Positions 22,902 to 34,115 of a stretch of DNA of 64,000 nt are shown one piece after another (within the stretch, counting starts at the first letter, position 1; each line of letters opens with the position of its first letter). The DNA lies in the NCBI GenBank assembly GCA_965263245.1, contig CBDHHR010001146.1:496001-560000 (forward strand). The letters run 5' to 3'. The notes beneath the pieces were generated by a model, which ran no database searches, was not told the origin of the DNA, and worked only from the letters and a program-made list of their open reading frames with translations. A program made the translations under genes and the position numbers. The stretch is from DT-68 sp965263245 (lineage in GTDB: Bacteria > Bacillota_I > Bacilli_A > Mycoplasmatales > Metamycoplasmataceae).

Positions 22902-24002
22902 TTAATTTTTTTTAAACCAAAGTTTATTAATTGTTCCGCCACCTAGACAAATGTTGTTTTTATAAAAAACTGCTTGTTGTCCAATTGTTGCTGCTTCAAA
23001 AGTTTGCGGATAATAACAAAATAATTTATTTTTTGAAATTCATTTGATTTTACATTTAACTGACGGTGATTTGTATCTAAATTTAACTTCTAATTCTTGA
23101 TTTTCAGTTATTTTTTCAAATAAATTAACATCAATTATTTCTGCTTTGTCTGATAATAAATGAGTTTTATTCGATGCTGGAGAAACCAAAATAGTTTTTT
23201 TCTTAACATCAATGGCTGCAACATAATAAGCTTCTTTTTTACCACCAAGATTAAGTCCCTTTCTTTGACCAATTGTATAATACATTGCCCCAACGTGCTT
23301 GCCGATTATTTGATTATTAGTAATGTCAATTATGTTACCGGGTTGAGCCGGAATGTAATTTTGTAAAAAAGCAGCAAAATTTCTTTCACCGATAAAACAA
23401 ATTCCGGTTGAATCTTTTTTATCGGCAACGTTTAAATTTTCTTTTCTAGCAATTTTTCTAACTTCACTTTTTAAAATGTTGGATAACGGAAATAAAACGT
23501 TTTTTAACGCCTTTTTGGGAACTTGTGCTAAAAAATACGTTTGGTCTTTTCAAACATCAAGCGGTTTTTGAAGTTGGTTGTTTTCAAATTTTGCATAATG
23601 TCCGGTTGCAATAAAATCAACGTTTTTAACGTTTTTATTTACCCAGTTTATAAAAGAACCAAATTTTATATACTTGTTGCATAAAATATCGGGGTTAGGT
23701 GTTCTTCCTTTTTTATACTGGTTTATTAGATCTTGAAAAACATTGTCCCAATACTCTTTGACAAAATCAACCCTCATTATTTTTATATCGAGTTTTTTAG
23801 CAATTTTTTTAGCATCTTCTCAATCTCTTTCTTCAGGACAAATTGAAGCGTTTTTGTTCGGATTACCTAAAATATCATTATTAGCAATAGAGTCTCAATT
23901 ACGCATAAAAACACCTATTACTTCATAATTTTGCTTTTTTAACAAATATGCTGAAACCGCTGAATCAACCCCACCTGATAAACCTAATACTACTTTTTTC
24001 AT
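22902..24002 (-). CDS. mnmA: tRNA-specific 2-thiouridylase
   Basis: A 366-residue enzyme that puts sulfur on U34 of Lys, Glu and Gln tRNAs. The PP-loop GLSGGVDSAVSA binds ATP; the catalytic cysteines lie in NPDILCNKYIKFG and DSTGICFIGERNF; YTIGQRKGL marks the linker to the C-terminal beta-barrel. Length is normal. TGA-Trp occurs in RNWDS and elsewhere. TATAAT sits 6 nt before the ATG with no Shine-Dalgarno site, so the message is probably leaderless. Confidence 0.95.
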
Positions 24003-24008
24003 AAAAAA

Positions 24009-24014
24009 ATTATA
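24009..24014 (-). promoter_or_regulatory. TATAAT -10 box, 6 nt before mnmA ATG
   Basis: Minus-strand TATAAT followed by six Ts and then the mnmA ATG. Predicts a leaderless transcript. Confidence 0.6.
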
Positions 24015-24080
24015 ACAATTAAAATTAATAATCCTGCTGGGTTAATTTTTGTTTTACAAATCCTTTTTATATTTTTTTCT

Positions 24081-24109
24081 TTTGATAAACTAATTTTTGT
24101 TTTATCAAA
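24081..24109. other. Inverted repeat TTTGATAAA-N11-TTTATCAAA in the mnmA/glpF divergent spacer
   Basis: Perfect 9-bp arms. No U-run follows on either strand, so it is not a standard terminator; a further TTTATCAAA lies near 24185. The rest of 24015-24262 is A+T rich with nothing else recognised. Possible operator or structural element. Confidence 0.35.
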
Positions 24110-24262
24110 CAATAAAACCCGATAAATTCTAAATTTTTTAAATTGTAAACCATTTTTTTAAAAGAAAAAAATAATTTTTAATTTTATCAAAAAACGTTTA
24201 AAATTTTTAATTAAAAAAGATTTTTTTTCATTTAATTGTTATCTTATATTATTAATAAGTTT

Positions 24263-24310
24263 TATAATTATAAATGTAGTATAAAAAACTACAATATTTC
24301 ATTAAGGAGG
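24263..24310 (+). promoter_or_regulatory. glpFKO promoter region with TGTAGT-N7-ACTACA and strong ribosome site
   Basis: TATAAT at 24263-24268, then a perfect 6-bp inverted repeat TGTAGT/ACTACA at 24275-24293 at the expected transcription start, then AAGGAGG at 24304-24310 ahead of glpF. The repeat is placed like an operator or 5' hairpin for glycerol-dependent control. Confidence 0.5.
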
Positions 24311-24315
24311 AATAT

Positions 24316-25038
24316 ATGGATAATATTTTTATAGGGGAATTTTTAGGAACAGCAACATTAATCTTGCTAGGTAATGGTGTTGTTGCTAACTCTATTTTTA
24401 AAAAGACAATCGGAAGTAAAGGTGGTTGAATTGTCATCACTCTCGGATGAGCAATAGCCGTGTTTACAGGAGTATCAGTTGCCAATATTTGAGATACTGG
24501 CGGACACATTAATCCAGCTGTTACAATGGGACTATTATTTGGTGATCAACTAAAAATTGTTGACGGTTTAGTTTACATGGCTTCACAATTTTTAGGAGCA
24601 TTTGTTGGACAAATTATAGTTGTAATATTTTATTGACAACACATCAAAGAAGAAGAACAAGGAACTGTTCTTTCAGCCCACTCAACAGGTCCTACACATA
24701 AATCAATATTTACAAATTCATTTTCAGAATTCATTGGTACAGTGGTACTTGTTACAATGGCATACTTTGCAATTAGTAGTGATTGATTCCAAGGTGCTCC
24801 GTTTGCAATTGCACTAACAGTTCTTGTGATCGGACTATCACTTGGTGGAACAACTGGTTATGCCATTAATCCAGCTAGAGATTTAAGCCCAAGAGTTGTA
24901 CACGCATTAATTTATAGATTTACAAGTTTAAAAAGTAAAGTTGAAACTGTAAATTCAAATTGAACATATTCTTGAATACCTGTAGTTGCTCCAACAACAG
25001 CAGGTATTGTCGTTGGATTATTCCACTATGCTCAATAA
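24316..25038 (+). CDS. glpF: Glycerol uptake facilitator (aquaglyceroporin)
   Basis: A 240-residue membrane channel of the MIP family that lets glycerol enter by diffusion. Six membrane segments and both half-helix loops are visible, with NPAVT in GGHINPAVTMG and NPARD in GYAINPARDLSPR; the Asp after the second NPAR is typical of glycerol rather than water channels. Several TGA-Trp codons. It begins the glpF-glpK-glpO operon under the strongest Shine-Dalgarno site in the window. Confidence 0.94.
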
Positions 25039-25081
25039 GTAATGAAAATAGCATATTTATAAAAAAAAAAAAAGGAAAAAA

Positions 25082-26590
25082 ATGAAAGAAAAATACATAA
25101 TGACAGTGGATGAAGGTACTACATCTGTTAGAACCTTAATCATTGACAAAAACACAAACGTTGTGGCAACTGCTCAAAAAGAATTTACACAAATCTTTCC
25201 GCAATCTGGATGGGTAGAACACGACGCAAACGAAATATGATTATCACAAAAATTAACAATTCAAAGCGCAAAACAAAAAGCAGGAATTAAGTCTACTGAT
25301 ATTGATTCAGTGGGAATTACTAACCAAAGAGAAACGGTTGTTTTATGAGATAAAACAAACGGATTACCAGTTTATAACGCTATTGTGTGACAAGATTCAC
25401 GTACAAAAGATTTTTGTAATGAACTAATTAAAAAAGGTTATTCTGAAAAATTTAGAAAAAAAACTGGTTTAGTGATAAACCCGTACTTTTCAGGTACTAA
25501 AATTAGATGAATTATCAAAAACGTTGAAAAAGCAAAAAAAGTACACGAAAAAGGTAACTTATTAGCAGGTACTATTGACACATGATTAATCTGAAACTTA
25601 ACAGCAGGTAAAGTTCACGCTACAGATTATTCAAATGCTTCTAGAACATTATTATTCAACATCAAAGAAGGAAAATGAGATGAAGAATTATTAGAAATAC
25701 TAGAAGTTCCTAAGGAGATTCTACCTGAAGTTAAAGCTTCTTCAACGATGTACGGCGATATTGATCCAAAAGTGTTTTCAATGAACGCTAAGGGTATTGT
25801 TCCTATTACAGGGGTAATCGGGGACCAACAATCATCATTATTTGGACATTTAGCAACAAACTATGGTGATGTTAAAAACACTTACGGAACAGGTTGTTTT
25901 GCCCTTCTAAACACAGGTACTGAAGCTGTTGAATCTAAAAACAATTTATTAACAACCATTGCTTGAAAAATCAATGACGAAAAAATTGTTTATGCTTTAG
26001 AAGGTTCAGTGTTTATTGCCGGAGCTGCTATTCAGTGACTAAGAGACGGTCTTAAAATAATTCCGGAAGCAAGCGCATCAACTGAACTAGCTAAAAAAGT
26101 TAAAGATAATCAAAAAATATACTTTGTTCCTGCCCTAGCAGGTCTTGGTGCTCCGTACTGAGATACAAGTGCTAGAGGAGCAATTATTGGTATCGAAAGA
26201 GGAACAAAAATTGAACACTTTGCAAAAGCAACACTTGATGCAATCGCTTATCAATCACACGATCTAATCACAACAATGGAAACCGATTTAAACAGTAAAG
26301 TTAAATCTGTTAAAGTTGATGGTGGTGCTACAAATTCAGATTACTTAATGCAATTTCAAGCTTCAATTCTTGACAAAGAAATCATTAAGCCTGTAAACAT
26401 TGAAACAACTGCAATGGGTGCTGCTTACATGGCAGGTCTAGCTACAAAATACTGAAATTCTATTGAAGATATTAGAAACAAAATCGAAATTGAAAAAGTT
26501 TATAAACCAGAATTTTCAAAAGAAGAAATTATGGAAAAAATCGATGGTTGAAAAGACGCTGTCAAAAGAGCAAGAAACTGAATTAAATAA
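25082..26590 (+). CDS. glpK: Glycerol kinase
   Basis: A 502-residue FGGY-family kinase that traps glycerol as glycerol-3-phosphate. Seen are the N-terminal phosphate loop VDEGTTS, GITNQRETVVLWD, IVWQDSRT, TIDTWLIWNLT, GVIGDQQSSLFG, NTYGTGCF and VDGGATNSDYLMQFQ. Full length for the family. Many TGA-Trp codons, all at conserved Trp positions. AAAGG ribosome site after a poly-A run; 43 nt after glpF, 3 nt before glpO. Confidence 0.97.
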
Positions 26591-26593
26591 ATC

Positions 26594-27688
26594 ATGAAAA
26601 ACCAAAAATATGATGTTCTAATAATTGGTGGTGGAATCATTGGCACAATGATTCACTATTATCTTCAAAAGAAAAATAAGAACATTTTACAAATTGAAAA
26701 AAACAATTACTTAGCTGATGAAACAACGCAGGGAAACTCCGGAGTTCTTCACGGCGGGTTTGATGCTGAACATCCTGTTGAAGCAGAACTCAACGTTAAA
26801 GGAACCAAGTTGTGAGAAGAAGAAATTTTTCCGCACTTTGAAGACATACCAAAAATCAAAATTAATTCATTAGTAGTAGCTTTTAATGAACTTGAAGAAA
26901 AAGAAGTTGAAAAGTTATACAAAAGAGGTATAAAAAATAACTTAGATCCAAAAGATATTAAAATAATATCAAAAAAAGAGATCATAGAAATTGAACCTTA
27001 CATTAACAAAAACGTTACAAAAGCTTTATTATGCACTTCATCTTATGCGGTTGACCCTGTAGCAGCTACAAACGAAATCGCAAGAGAAGTTGCTAAAAGT
27101 TCAAAAATTCTTAAAGCTACTGAAGCTACAAAAATTAAAAGAAAAAAAGATGGTTATGAAGTAGAACTAAACCATAAGTTAATCATTGAAACTAAAAAAA
27201 TTATTAACGCTGCTGGACACTATGCATCAAAAATTTCCAAAATGGCAAAAGAAGGAAACTATAAAACTTTTACCAGAAGAGGAGAATACAGAGTTTTATC
27301 AAAATCTGAAAGTAGCAAAATCAATAACGTTGTATTTAAAGTTCCAACAATTTTTGGAAAAGGTGTTATTGTTGCTCCGATGCTTGACGGTAGAGTTCTT
27401 GTAGGTCCAACTGCAGAGGAAAATGTTCCGGTTGAAGACACAAGATTAGTTACGTTAGAAAAATGAAAACTAATTGGAAAAATTGGAAAAAACTTAATTC
27501 CAAGCTTGGATCTTTCAAAAACCGAAAGAACATTTTCCGGTTCAAGATCAATTTATAAAAAAACCAATGATTTTCTAATTGATTATGGTAAAAATAAGGG
27601 GTTTATAAACTTAATTGGAATTAAATCTCCCGGACTTTCTTCAGCCCCATCAATTGCTAAAAAAGTTGTTAAAATGATTTTAAATTAA
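26594..27688 (+). CDS. glpO: Glycerol-3-phosphate oxidase (H2O2-forming)
   Basis: A 364-residue FAD enzyme of the DAO superfamily that oxidises glycerol-3-phosphate to dihydroxyacetone phosphate. The FAD loop is IIGGGIIG at residues 11-18; the flavin-proximal His is H53 in GVLHGGF; the C-terminal FAD-contact block is GIKSPGLSSAPSIA. The short single-domain form is that of mycoplasmal GlpO, where oxygen is the acceptor and hydrogen peroxide is released, a known virulence trait in the genus. Starts 3 nt after the glpK stop, so it is coupled to it. Confidence 0.88.
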
Positions 27689-27700
27689 AAGTTAAAAAAG

Positions 27701-27737
27701 AAAAATAGTTAATTATAACTTTAGATTAACTATTTTT
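27701..27737 (+). terminator. Intrinsic terminator of glpFKO
   Basis: AAAAATAGTTAAT and ATTAACTATTTTT form a 12-13 bp stem around an 11-nt loop and run straight into eight Ts, 12 nt after the glpO stop. The clearest A+T stem terminator in the window. Confidence 0.8.
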
Positions 27738-27801
27738 TTTATTTTAATAAACGCTTGAAAAAGCAAGTAAAAAATATTATGATTATGTATTTTGTTTAAT
27801 A

Positions 27802-27812
27802 TATAATATAAT
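27802..27812 (+). promoter_or_regulatory. Overlapping TATAAT boxes 8-13 nt before nadD ATG
   Basis: Two overlapping TATAAT hexamers (27802-27807, 27807-27812) and no Shine-Dalgarno site before ATG at 27821, pointing to a leaderless or near-leaderless transcript. Confidence 0.5.
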
Positions 27813-27820
27813 ATTTAATT

Positions 27821-28897
27821 ATGAAAATTGCAATTTATGGTGGTTCGTTTAACCCGATTCATAAAGGACATGTTAAAGTAGCTCAGATCGCAATTAAAAA
27901 GCTAAACTTGGATAAACTTTTTTTTGTTCCGACCTTTAAAAATCCCTTTAGAATAAATGAAAAATACGTTGATGGTACGCACCGCATCAACATGATTAAC
28001 TTAGTAAAAGAAGCAAAAATGGAAACTTCTTCGTTTGAAGTTAACCAAAAAGGTCCTTCTTTTACAATTAAAACCATTAAGTATTTTAAAAACAAGTTCC
28101 CGAACGATGAATTATTTTTAATTATTGGTTCAGACCAAATTTTTAAACTTAATAAATGAAAAAACATTCAAGAAATTGCAAGTTTAAGTCAAATAATTAT
28201 TTTTAAAAGAAAAAAAAATTTTCAGAACATCAATGTTAAAAAATTCGGTTGTAAGATTTTAAATAACCCAATTTTTAATTACTCTTCTACTGAATTTAAA
28301 AAGGGCGATTTTGACCAAATTGATCCTAAAGTTAATAAATACATTGCTAAAAACTTTTTATACGTTAACGAAATTTTATTTAACATGGTTGATGCTAAAA
28401 GGTTTAAACATTCAATCGCAACCGGAATTCTTGCCATCAAATATGCCAAGCAACTTAATTATGATCTTAAAAAAGCTTGGTTTGCCGGAACAACACATGA
28501 TATAACCAAAAGTAAAAGCGAAGCATGACATAGAGGTTTTTTAGCTTCACTTGGTCAAAAAGGTTTTGAAACTCCCAAACACACTCTTCATTCTCTTAGT
28601 GGATACCACTGGTTAAAAGAAAAATATAAAATTGAAGATGAACAAATTTTAAACGCTGTTAAAAACCACACCAACCTTGCAGAAAATTTATCTGTTTTAG
28701 ACAAAATAATTTATGCTGCTGATAAACTTAGTCAAGGAAGAAAATTTATTGGTATTCAAGCAATTAGAGAAATCATTACTAAAGATTTTGAAAAAGGTTT
28801 TAAAATGATTGTTCAAAGAAATTATTCTAAATTATGTTTAGAAAAAAAGAACATTTCTTCGCAACAAATTAAAATTTATGAAAAATTGACAAGATAG
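27821..28897 (+). CDS. nadD: Nicotinate-nucleotide adenylyltransferase fused to YqeK-type HD hydrolase
   Basis: A 358-residue two-domain protein. Residues 1-190 are NadD, which adenylates nicotinate mononucleotide for NAD synthesis: GGSFNPIHKGHV nucleotide loop, FVPTFKNPF, IIGSDQI, and a modified SSTEF block. Residues ~195-358 are an HD-domain hydrolase like YqeK: RFKHSIATG, then GTTHDITKS with the metal-binding HD pair. The same fusion is known in other mycoplasmas. TGA-Trp codons occur in both halves. Preceded by the glpO terminator, so separately transcribed. Confidence 0.9.
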
Positions 28898-29001
28898 CAA
28901 AAAGAAAGATAAATAATTTAAATTTTATATTTCCTAAAAAATATGAAATCATTGGTTTGTTTCGATTTTTTTAACTTTATCAATAATAATTTAAAAATTA
29001 A

Positions 29002-32000
29002 TTAACTAGAATCAGAAGTGTTTTCTAAATGAGTAATTGAAAGTGTTATAAATTCTGGTGTTTCAGAACCTTTTTGAATTTGAACTTTTACATCTTTAGC
29101 AGTTCCTTTTGTTAGTCCGCTATAAGCATAATCACTTGCTACTGTTACATAAAGTTTTTTAGTATCATCAAATAAAGCTGAATCATCTGCTTTTAAAGCT
29201 TCTTGAATTGCACTTGTTAATGTAGCTTTATCTGAAATTTCTGTTGCGCTTGGTATAGATAAATTCTTTTTACCACTTTGAGCAAAATAATCAATAATTG
29301 CTTGTGCATTAGCACTTCTTTTAGTAATTGAAAATGTAATTTCACCTCTTCCACCACCAACTATATAAGTAATAGATGTTTTTGTTCCATCGACAAGCGA
29401 TTGAACCGGATTAGGTTTTGGTGTGATGTTAATTAAATTTCATTGTGAAATAGTTAATTCACTAGCAACTACATCACCGAAAGCATTAAAAATTTCTGCA
29501 GCACTTGATGTTGGAGTTGAATGAGGAATAAAAAATTCTCGATTAGTACTAAAATAATTAATAACTGCCTCAAAATCACTAGTGTTATGCATAATTGAAA
29601 GTGTTATAAATTCTGGAGTTTCAGAATCTTTTTGAATTTTAATTTTTACGTCTTTAGCAACTCCTTTTGTAAATTCGCTATAAACATAACCACTTGCTAC
29701 TGTTACATAAGTTTTTTTAGTATCATCAAATAAAGCTGAATCATCTGCTTTTAAAGCTGCTTGGATTGCAGTTGTTAATTCAGCTTTATTTGAAATTACC
29801 GTTGCACTTGGAATTGATAAATCTTTTTTACCACTTTGAGCAAAATAATCAATAATTGCTTGCGCATCAAAACTTCTTTTAGTAATTCAAATTTGAATTT
29901 CATCTCTTCCACCTGTAACTGTATAAACAACAGCTGTTCTTCTTCCGTTATCAAGAGAAATAGGTTGATCAACTTTAATATTAATTAAATTCTTTTGTTG
30001 AGTAGTTAATTCACTTCCTATTTCTACTTTTAAAGCATTTAAAATTTCTTTAGCAGATGACGTTGAAGTTGAATTAGGAATGAAAAATTCAGAAACATAA
30101 TCAAAATAATTTTTAACAAAATCAAAATCACTAGTGTTATGTATAATTGAAAGTGTCATGAATTCTGGTGTTTCAGAACCTTTTTGAATTTTAACTTTTA
30201 CGTCTTTAGGAACTCCTTTTGTAAATGGACCATAAACATGATCTTCTGCTACTGTTATATAAGTTTTTGTAGTATTATTAATTCAACTTGATTGTTTTGC
30301 TTCTAAAGCTTCTTGAATTGCGGTTGTTAATGAAGTTATATTTGAAATTACTGTTTCAGGTAGAATAGATAAATTCTTTTTACCACTTTGAGCAAAATAA
30401 TCAATAATTGCTTGAGCATCAGCACTTCTTTTAGTAATTGAAAATGTAATTTCGCCTCTTCCGCCACCAACCATATAAGTAATGGATGTTTTTACTCCAT
30501 CGACAAGCGATTGAACCGGATTAGGTTTTGGTGTTTCATCAATTAAATTTATTTGTGAATTAGTTAATTCACCAGCAATTACATCACTGAAAGCATTTCT
30601 AATTTCTCTAGCACTTGATGTTGGAGTTAAATGAGGAATAAAAAATTCTCGATTAGTACTAAAATAATTAATAACTGTCTCAAAATCACTGGTGTTATGC
30701 ATAACTGAAAGTGTTATAAATTCTGATGTTTCAGAGTCTTTTTGAATTTGAACTTTTACATCTTTAGCAACTCCTTTTGTAAATGCGCTATAAGTATAAT
30801 CTTTTGCTAGTGTTACATAAGTTTTTTTAGTATCATCAAATAGATTTGAATCATCTGCTTTTAAAGCTGCTTGAATTGCAGTTGTTAATTCAGCTTTATT
30901 TGAAATTGCTATTGCGCTTGGAATTGATAAATCTTTTTTATCATTTTGAGCAAAATAATCAATAATTGCTTGTGCATCGCTGGTTCTTCTAGTAACTAAT
31001 ATTGTAATAGTATCGGTTCCGAAATCATATTCAATAGAAGTTTGTTCTCCAGCATTAAGTAAAGTGGGTTGACCTGCTTTGATAGCAAATAAATTTTTTG
31101 TTTCTTCTGAAACGTTATTACCCATAACATTTTTAACAGCCATTAAAATTTCTTCAGCAGTTGTTGTTGAAACTAAATGAGGAATAAAAATTTTATTATT
31201 AGTTGGGGATAAATAATTTTTAATTTCAGTATCACTTTCAGCCTGTGTAAGAATTTTTTTAACAAAAAATTGAAATGAGCCACCTGCTCCGTCAAATTCA
31301 GCTACTGCAGCACCTTTTTTAAGTTGAACAACAATCGGAATTCCTTCTTTTGTAATTGTTGTTGAATCGTCTTTAATGGCAAGCTCAATTCCAGTTGACA
31401 TTAAGCCTTGATCATTTAGTAAAGGATTTTCACTAGAATCAATGCTACCATATTTTTTTAATTCCGTAAGAATTGCGTTTTTATTGTCTGTAACACTACC
31501 GCTACTTTCAATTTTTAAATATTTAAGATTCGGGTTAAGATTATCGAACACTGTGAAGGCTGCAAGAAGAATTCCTTTAAAAACATTTACTTTTTCTTGG
31601 TCGGTTGCACTTCTAATGGCGCTAAAACCTTGAACTTCTTTATCTACTGAACCTTTTTTAACAATTAAAGTGATTTCAGCTGGTTGAAGTGTAAGACTTG
31701 TAGCATCATCTTTAACGTCTAAAGTTACATCATTAGGTAATTTCGGAAAGTCTTTTAAAGCTTTTAAAGAAGTTACAATTTCAGATTTTTTATTTGTAAT
31801 TGTACCGGTAATTGAAGGAATTTGCACTTCTTTTGTGGCAAATGCTTCTAATTTTTTAGCATAATCATCTACTATTTCTTGATCTGTAAAACTTCTAACT
31901 TTAAAGCCTTCTATTTCAATATTAGTTTCACCATCTTTTTTTACTATTAACGTAACATCAACTTCTTTGTTGCTAACAATTTTTGTAGCATCATCTTTAA

Positions 32001-32280
32001 CTTCTAAAGTAATGCCCGTAGGAAGTTTTGGGAAATTTGTTAAAAGTTTTATTGCTGCTAAAATTTCTGCTTTTTTATCCGTAACACTTTCTGTATTTAA
32101 AGCAATAATTTTTACTGATTTTTCTGACAATGCTTTTAATTTATTGCTGTAAACAACATTGTCTTTTTCAATTGTTTTTTCATCTTTTTTTTGGTTTATT
32201 AGAACAATCGGAATTACCGTTGCCGCAACTAATGCTGCTGTACCTAATGTTCCTAAAATAATCACCTTTTTCTTTTTCAT
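29002..32280 (-). CDS. 1092-residue repetitive surface protein (separate family)
   Basis: N-terminal membrane segment at residues 5-28 without Cys. Residues 40-330 hold PF04200-like domains (LTNFPKLPTGITLEVKDD and ALKDFPKLPNDVTLDVKDD cores). From residue ~440 the protein is built of ~185-residue units carrying AIIDYFAQSGKKDLSIPSA, TKGVAKDVKVQIQKDSET and FFIPHSTPTSSA cores, about 3.5 units. Units alternate in sequence type. No FxDxxxNLW repeats and no poly-T tract upstream; the leader has an AAAGGAAC ribosome site. Three TGA-Trp codons. It ends in a short Ser/Asp tail. Likely an exposed antigen whose size can change by unit gain or loss. Confidence 0.82.
29040..30960 (-). repeat. Tandem ~555 bp coding repeats with higher-order alternation
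   Basis: The segment reading ATAAATTCTGGTGTTTCAGA on the plus strand recurs near 29050, 29605, 30165 and 30720. Units one and three are near-identical across the ATCGACAAGCGATTGAACCG block (around 29390 and 30500), while unit two differs, giving an ~1115 bp A-B-A order. Confidence 0.75.
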
Positions 32281-32571
32281 AATTTTTTGTTCCTTTGCTT
32301 AATTTTTTTATATTTCTTTATAGTAAAAGAATTATAAAATAAAAATTTGTTTTTAAAGAATAAATTGTAAAAACAAATTACTAACTACTCATAAAATTGA
32401 TTAAATTAACAAAAAATTACATAAAATTAATGTTAAAAACAAAAAAATATAGATATTTCTTGATTAACTATTATTTTTAAAAACAACCATCAAGTGATAC
32501 AAATTTTGTTAAAAAAGTTTGTTTTAGTTCTAAAAACGTATTTAGTTAATAAAAAAATAATAAAAATAAAC
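32281..32571. other. A+T-rich spacer
   Basis: Divergent spacer between the 1092-residue surface gene and the accessory island. Only A/T-rich low-complexity sequence was seen; no ORF or RNA gene. Confidence 0.5.
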
Positions 32572-32712
32572 AAACTTGGTTTTAATATTATTTTTGACAT
32601 TTTTACATAAGAATGATAAAACATATAAAGTTGCTATTTTGGATTAACACAAAAATTATGATTTACAATCTTTTAATTATATTTTTATATAATTAATAAT
32701 GTGTAAAAATAT
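32572..32712 (+). repeat. Promoter repeat, left copy (direct repeat flanking the ParB-like/methyltransferase pair)
   Basis: Starts AAACTTGGTTTTAATATTA and ends TTATATTTTTATATAATTAATAAT. It matches 35078-35220 over ~140 bp with roughly three quarters identity. TATAAT at 32688-32693 is kept. The position of the right copy's ATG reads GTG here and is followed at once by TAA, so this copy is only a promoter with a ~128 nt leader to the next gene. Confidence 0.75.
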
Positions 32713-32827
32713 AAAAAAATTTATCTTAAAAATCATTTTTTTGGATTTATTTTATATAAAAAATAATGATTTTTTGATTTTTGAATAAATTAGATTTTTA
32801 TAAATTAGCATTTAAAAAAGGATTAAA

Positions 32828-34105
32828 ATGGAAAAACAACTTAAATTAGAAGAAATTATATTAGATAGAAAAAATCCTAGATTTGTAACTAGAAAAAACA
32901 AAGATGAAAACATAGCTAATTTTATGATTAGAAATAGTAAATTACAAAATGTTATTGATATGATTGAAGACATAATTGAAAATGGTCTAATGCCTTTAGA
33001 CATTATTGGAGTTTTTAAAGAAGGTGAAAAATATGTTGCTCTTGATGGTAATAGAAGATTATTAGCATTAAAAATAATTTATGAAAATGACAAAATCAAA
33101 TTACCAAAGGAAATTCAAGAAATTTTAAACAATAATTTAAGCAAAATTGGAGCAAGAAAATCTTCTTTAAAGGAAATTAAAGTTTTTGAATTTAAAAATA
33201 GAGAAGATGCAATTAAAGCGCTTGAAAGAAAACACACGAGTGATTTTGGTGGAGCAAGTCACCAGGATTGACCTACACTAGAGAAAAAAATATTTCAAAA
33301 AGATAATCTTGCATTAATTATTGCTAACGAAGCAGAAGCAGCAGGAATTGAATATGAAGATTTTGCCATCAATGTTAAATACACCATTTGAGAAAGATTT
33401 TTTGCTTCACGTTTTTCGCGCGAATGACTTGGGGTTGAATATGAGAATGAAAATAAAAAATTTATAATTAAAAATAAAGAAAAATTACACGAAAGATTTA
33501 TAGCAATTGTAAAAGCTACAAATGATAAAAAATTAAACTTTACTTCTGTAAATAAAAAAACTGATAAAATCAAATCAATTAAAATGATGAATGAAAATTA
33601 TTTACAAAAATCAACTTTTTCAAAAACTTGAAGCAAAAAATATGTTGATAAAAAAAGAAAAAGAAAACGAAAAATAAATTTTAACATAGAATCGACAAAC
33701 ATTACAAATGATAAATTATCAAATTTAATTACTCAAATTAATAAATTAACACTAATGAACTATAAAGAATTAATTGCTTGTTCTATAAGACCAATTGTAG
33801 AAATTTCAGTAAACACATATGCAGAAAAAATAATGAAAGAACCAAACGATTGGTTTGAAAAAGCTTTATCAGAAAAAATATATGAAACAATTTATCATTT
33901 GGATATAAGAAAAATTAACCCAAAAAATATAACCACAATTAGATACATTAGAGACAATCTTTCTAAATCAGTTTTAATGTGAAACGGAGATTTACACGAT
34001 TCAATATTTTCTTCTGGAAATTATGAACTTGAAGAGGAAATTAAACGTATCTCTATTTTCTTAGAAGAAATTTGAACAAAAATTAACCCTCCACAAGAAA
34101 GTTAA
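32828..34105 (+). CDS. ParB/Srx-like nuclease-fold protein of an accessory island
   Basis: A 425-residue protein. The first ~145 residues match the ParB N-terminal fold: LDRKNPRF at the start and ALDGNRRLLALK at residues 71-82, the conserved GxRR-type block. The remainder is Lys-rich with Trp encoded by TGA and has no family I recognise (RFFASRFSREWLG, IRPIVEISV). It is 10 nt upstream of a DNA methyltransferase gene and has an AAAGGA site. ParB-like proteins beside a methyltransferase occur in mobile and defence loci; a chromosome-partition role is unlikely, as the C-terminal ParB parts are not seen. Confidence 0.65.
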
Positions 34106-34115
34106 TGTTACAATA

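Noticed and set aside
25082..25130. DEGTTS instead of DQGTTS in glycerol kinase as a possible catalytic defect
   Set aside because: The rest of the phosphate loop and active site is intact and Glu at this place is, as far as I recall, seen in other mycoplasmal GlpK proteins.
28311..28505. Small ORF inside nadD-yqeK
   Set aside because: Different frame within a well-supported two-domain gene; no ribosome site.
32281..32571. Search for tRNA, rRNA, CRISPR or insertion-sequence elements in this and all other spacers
   Set aside because: No cloverleaf with a T-loop consensus, no spaced short repeats, no transposase-like ORF and no terminal inverted repeats were seen.
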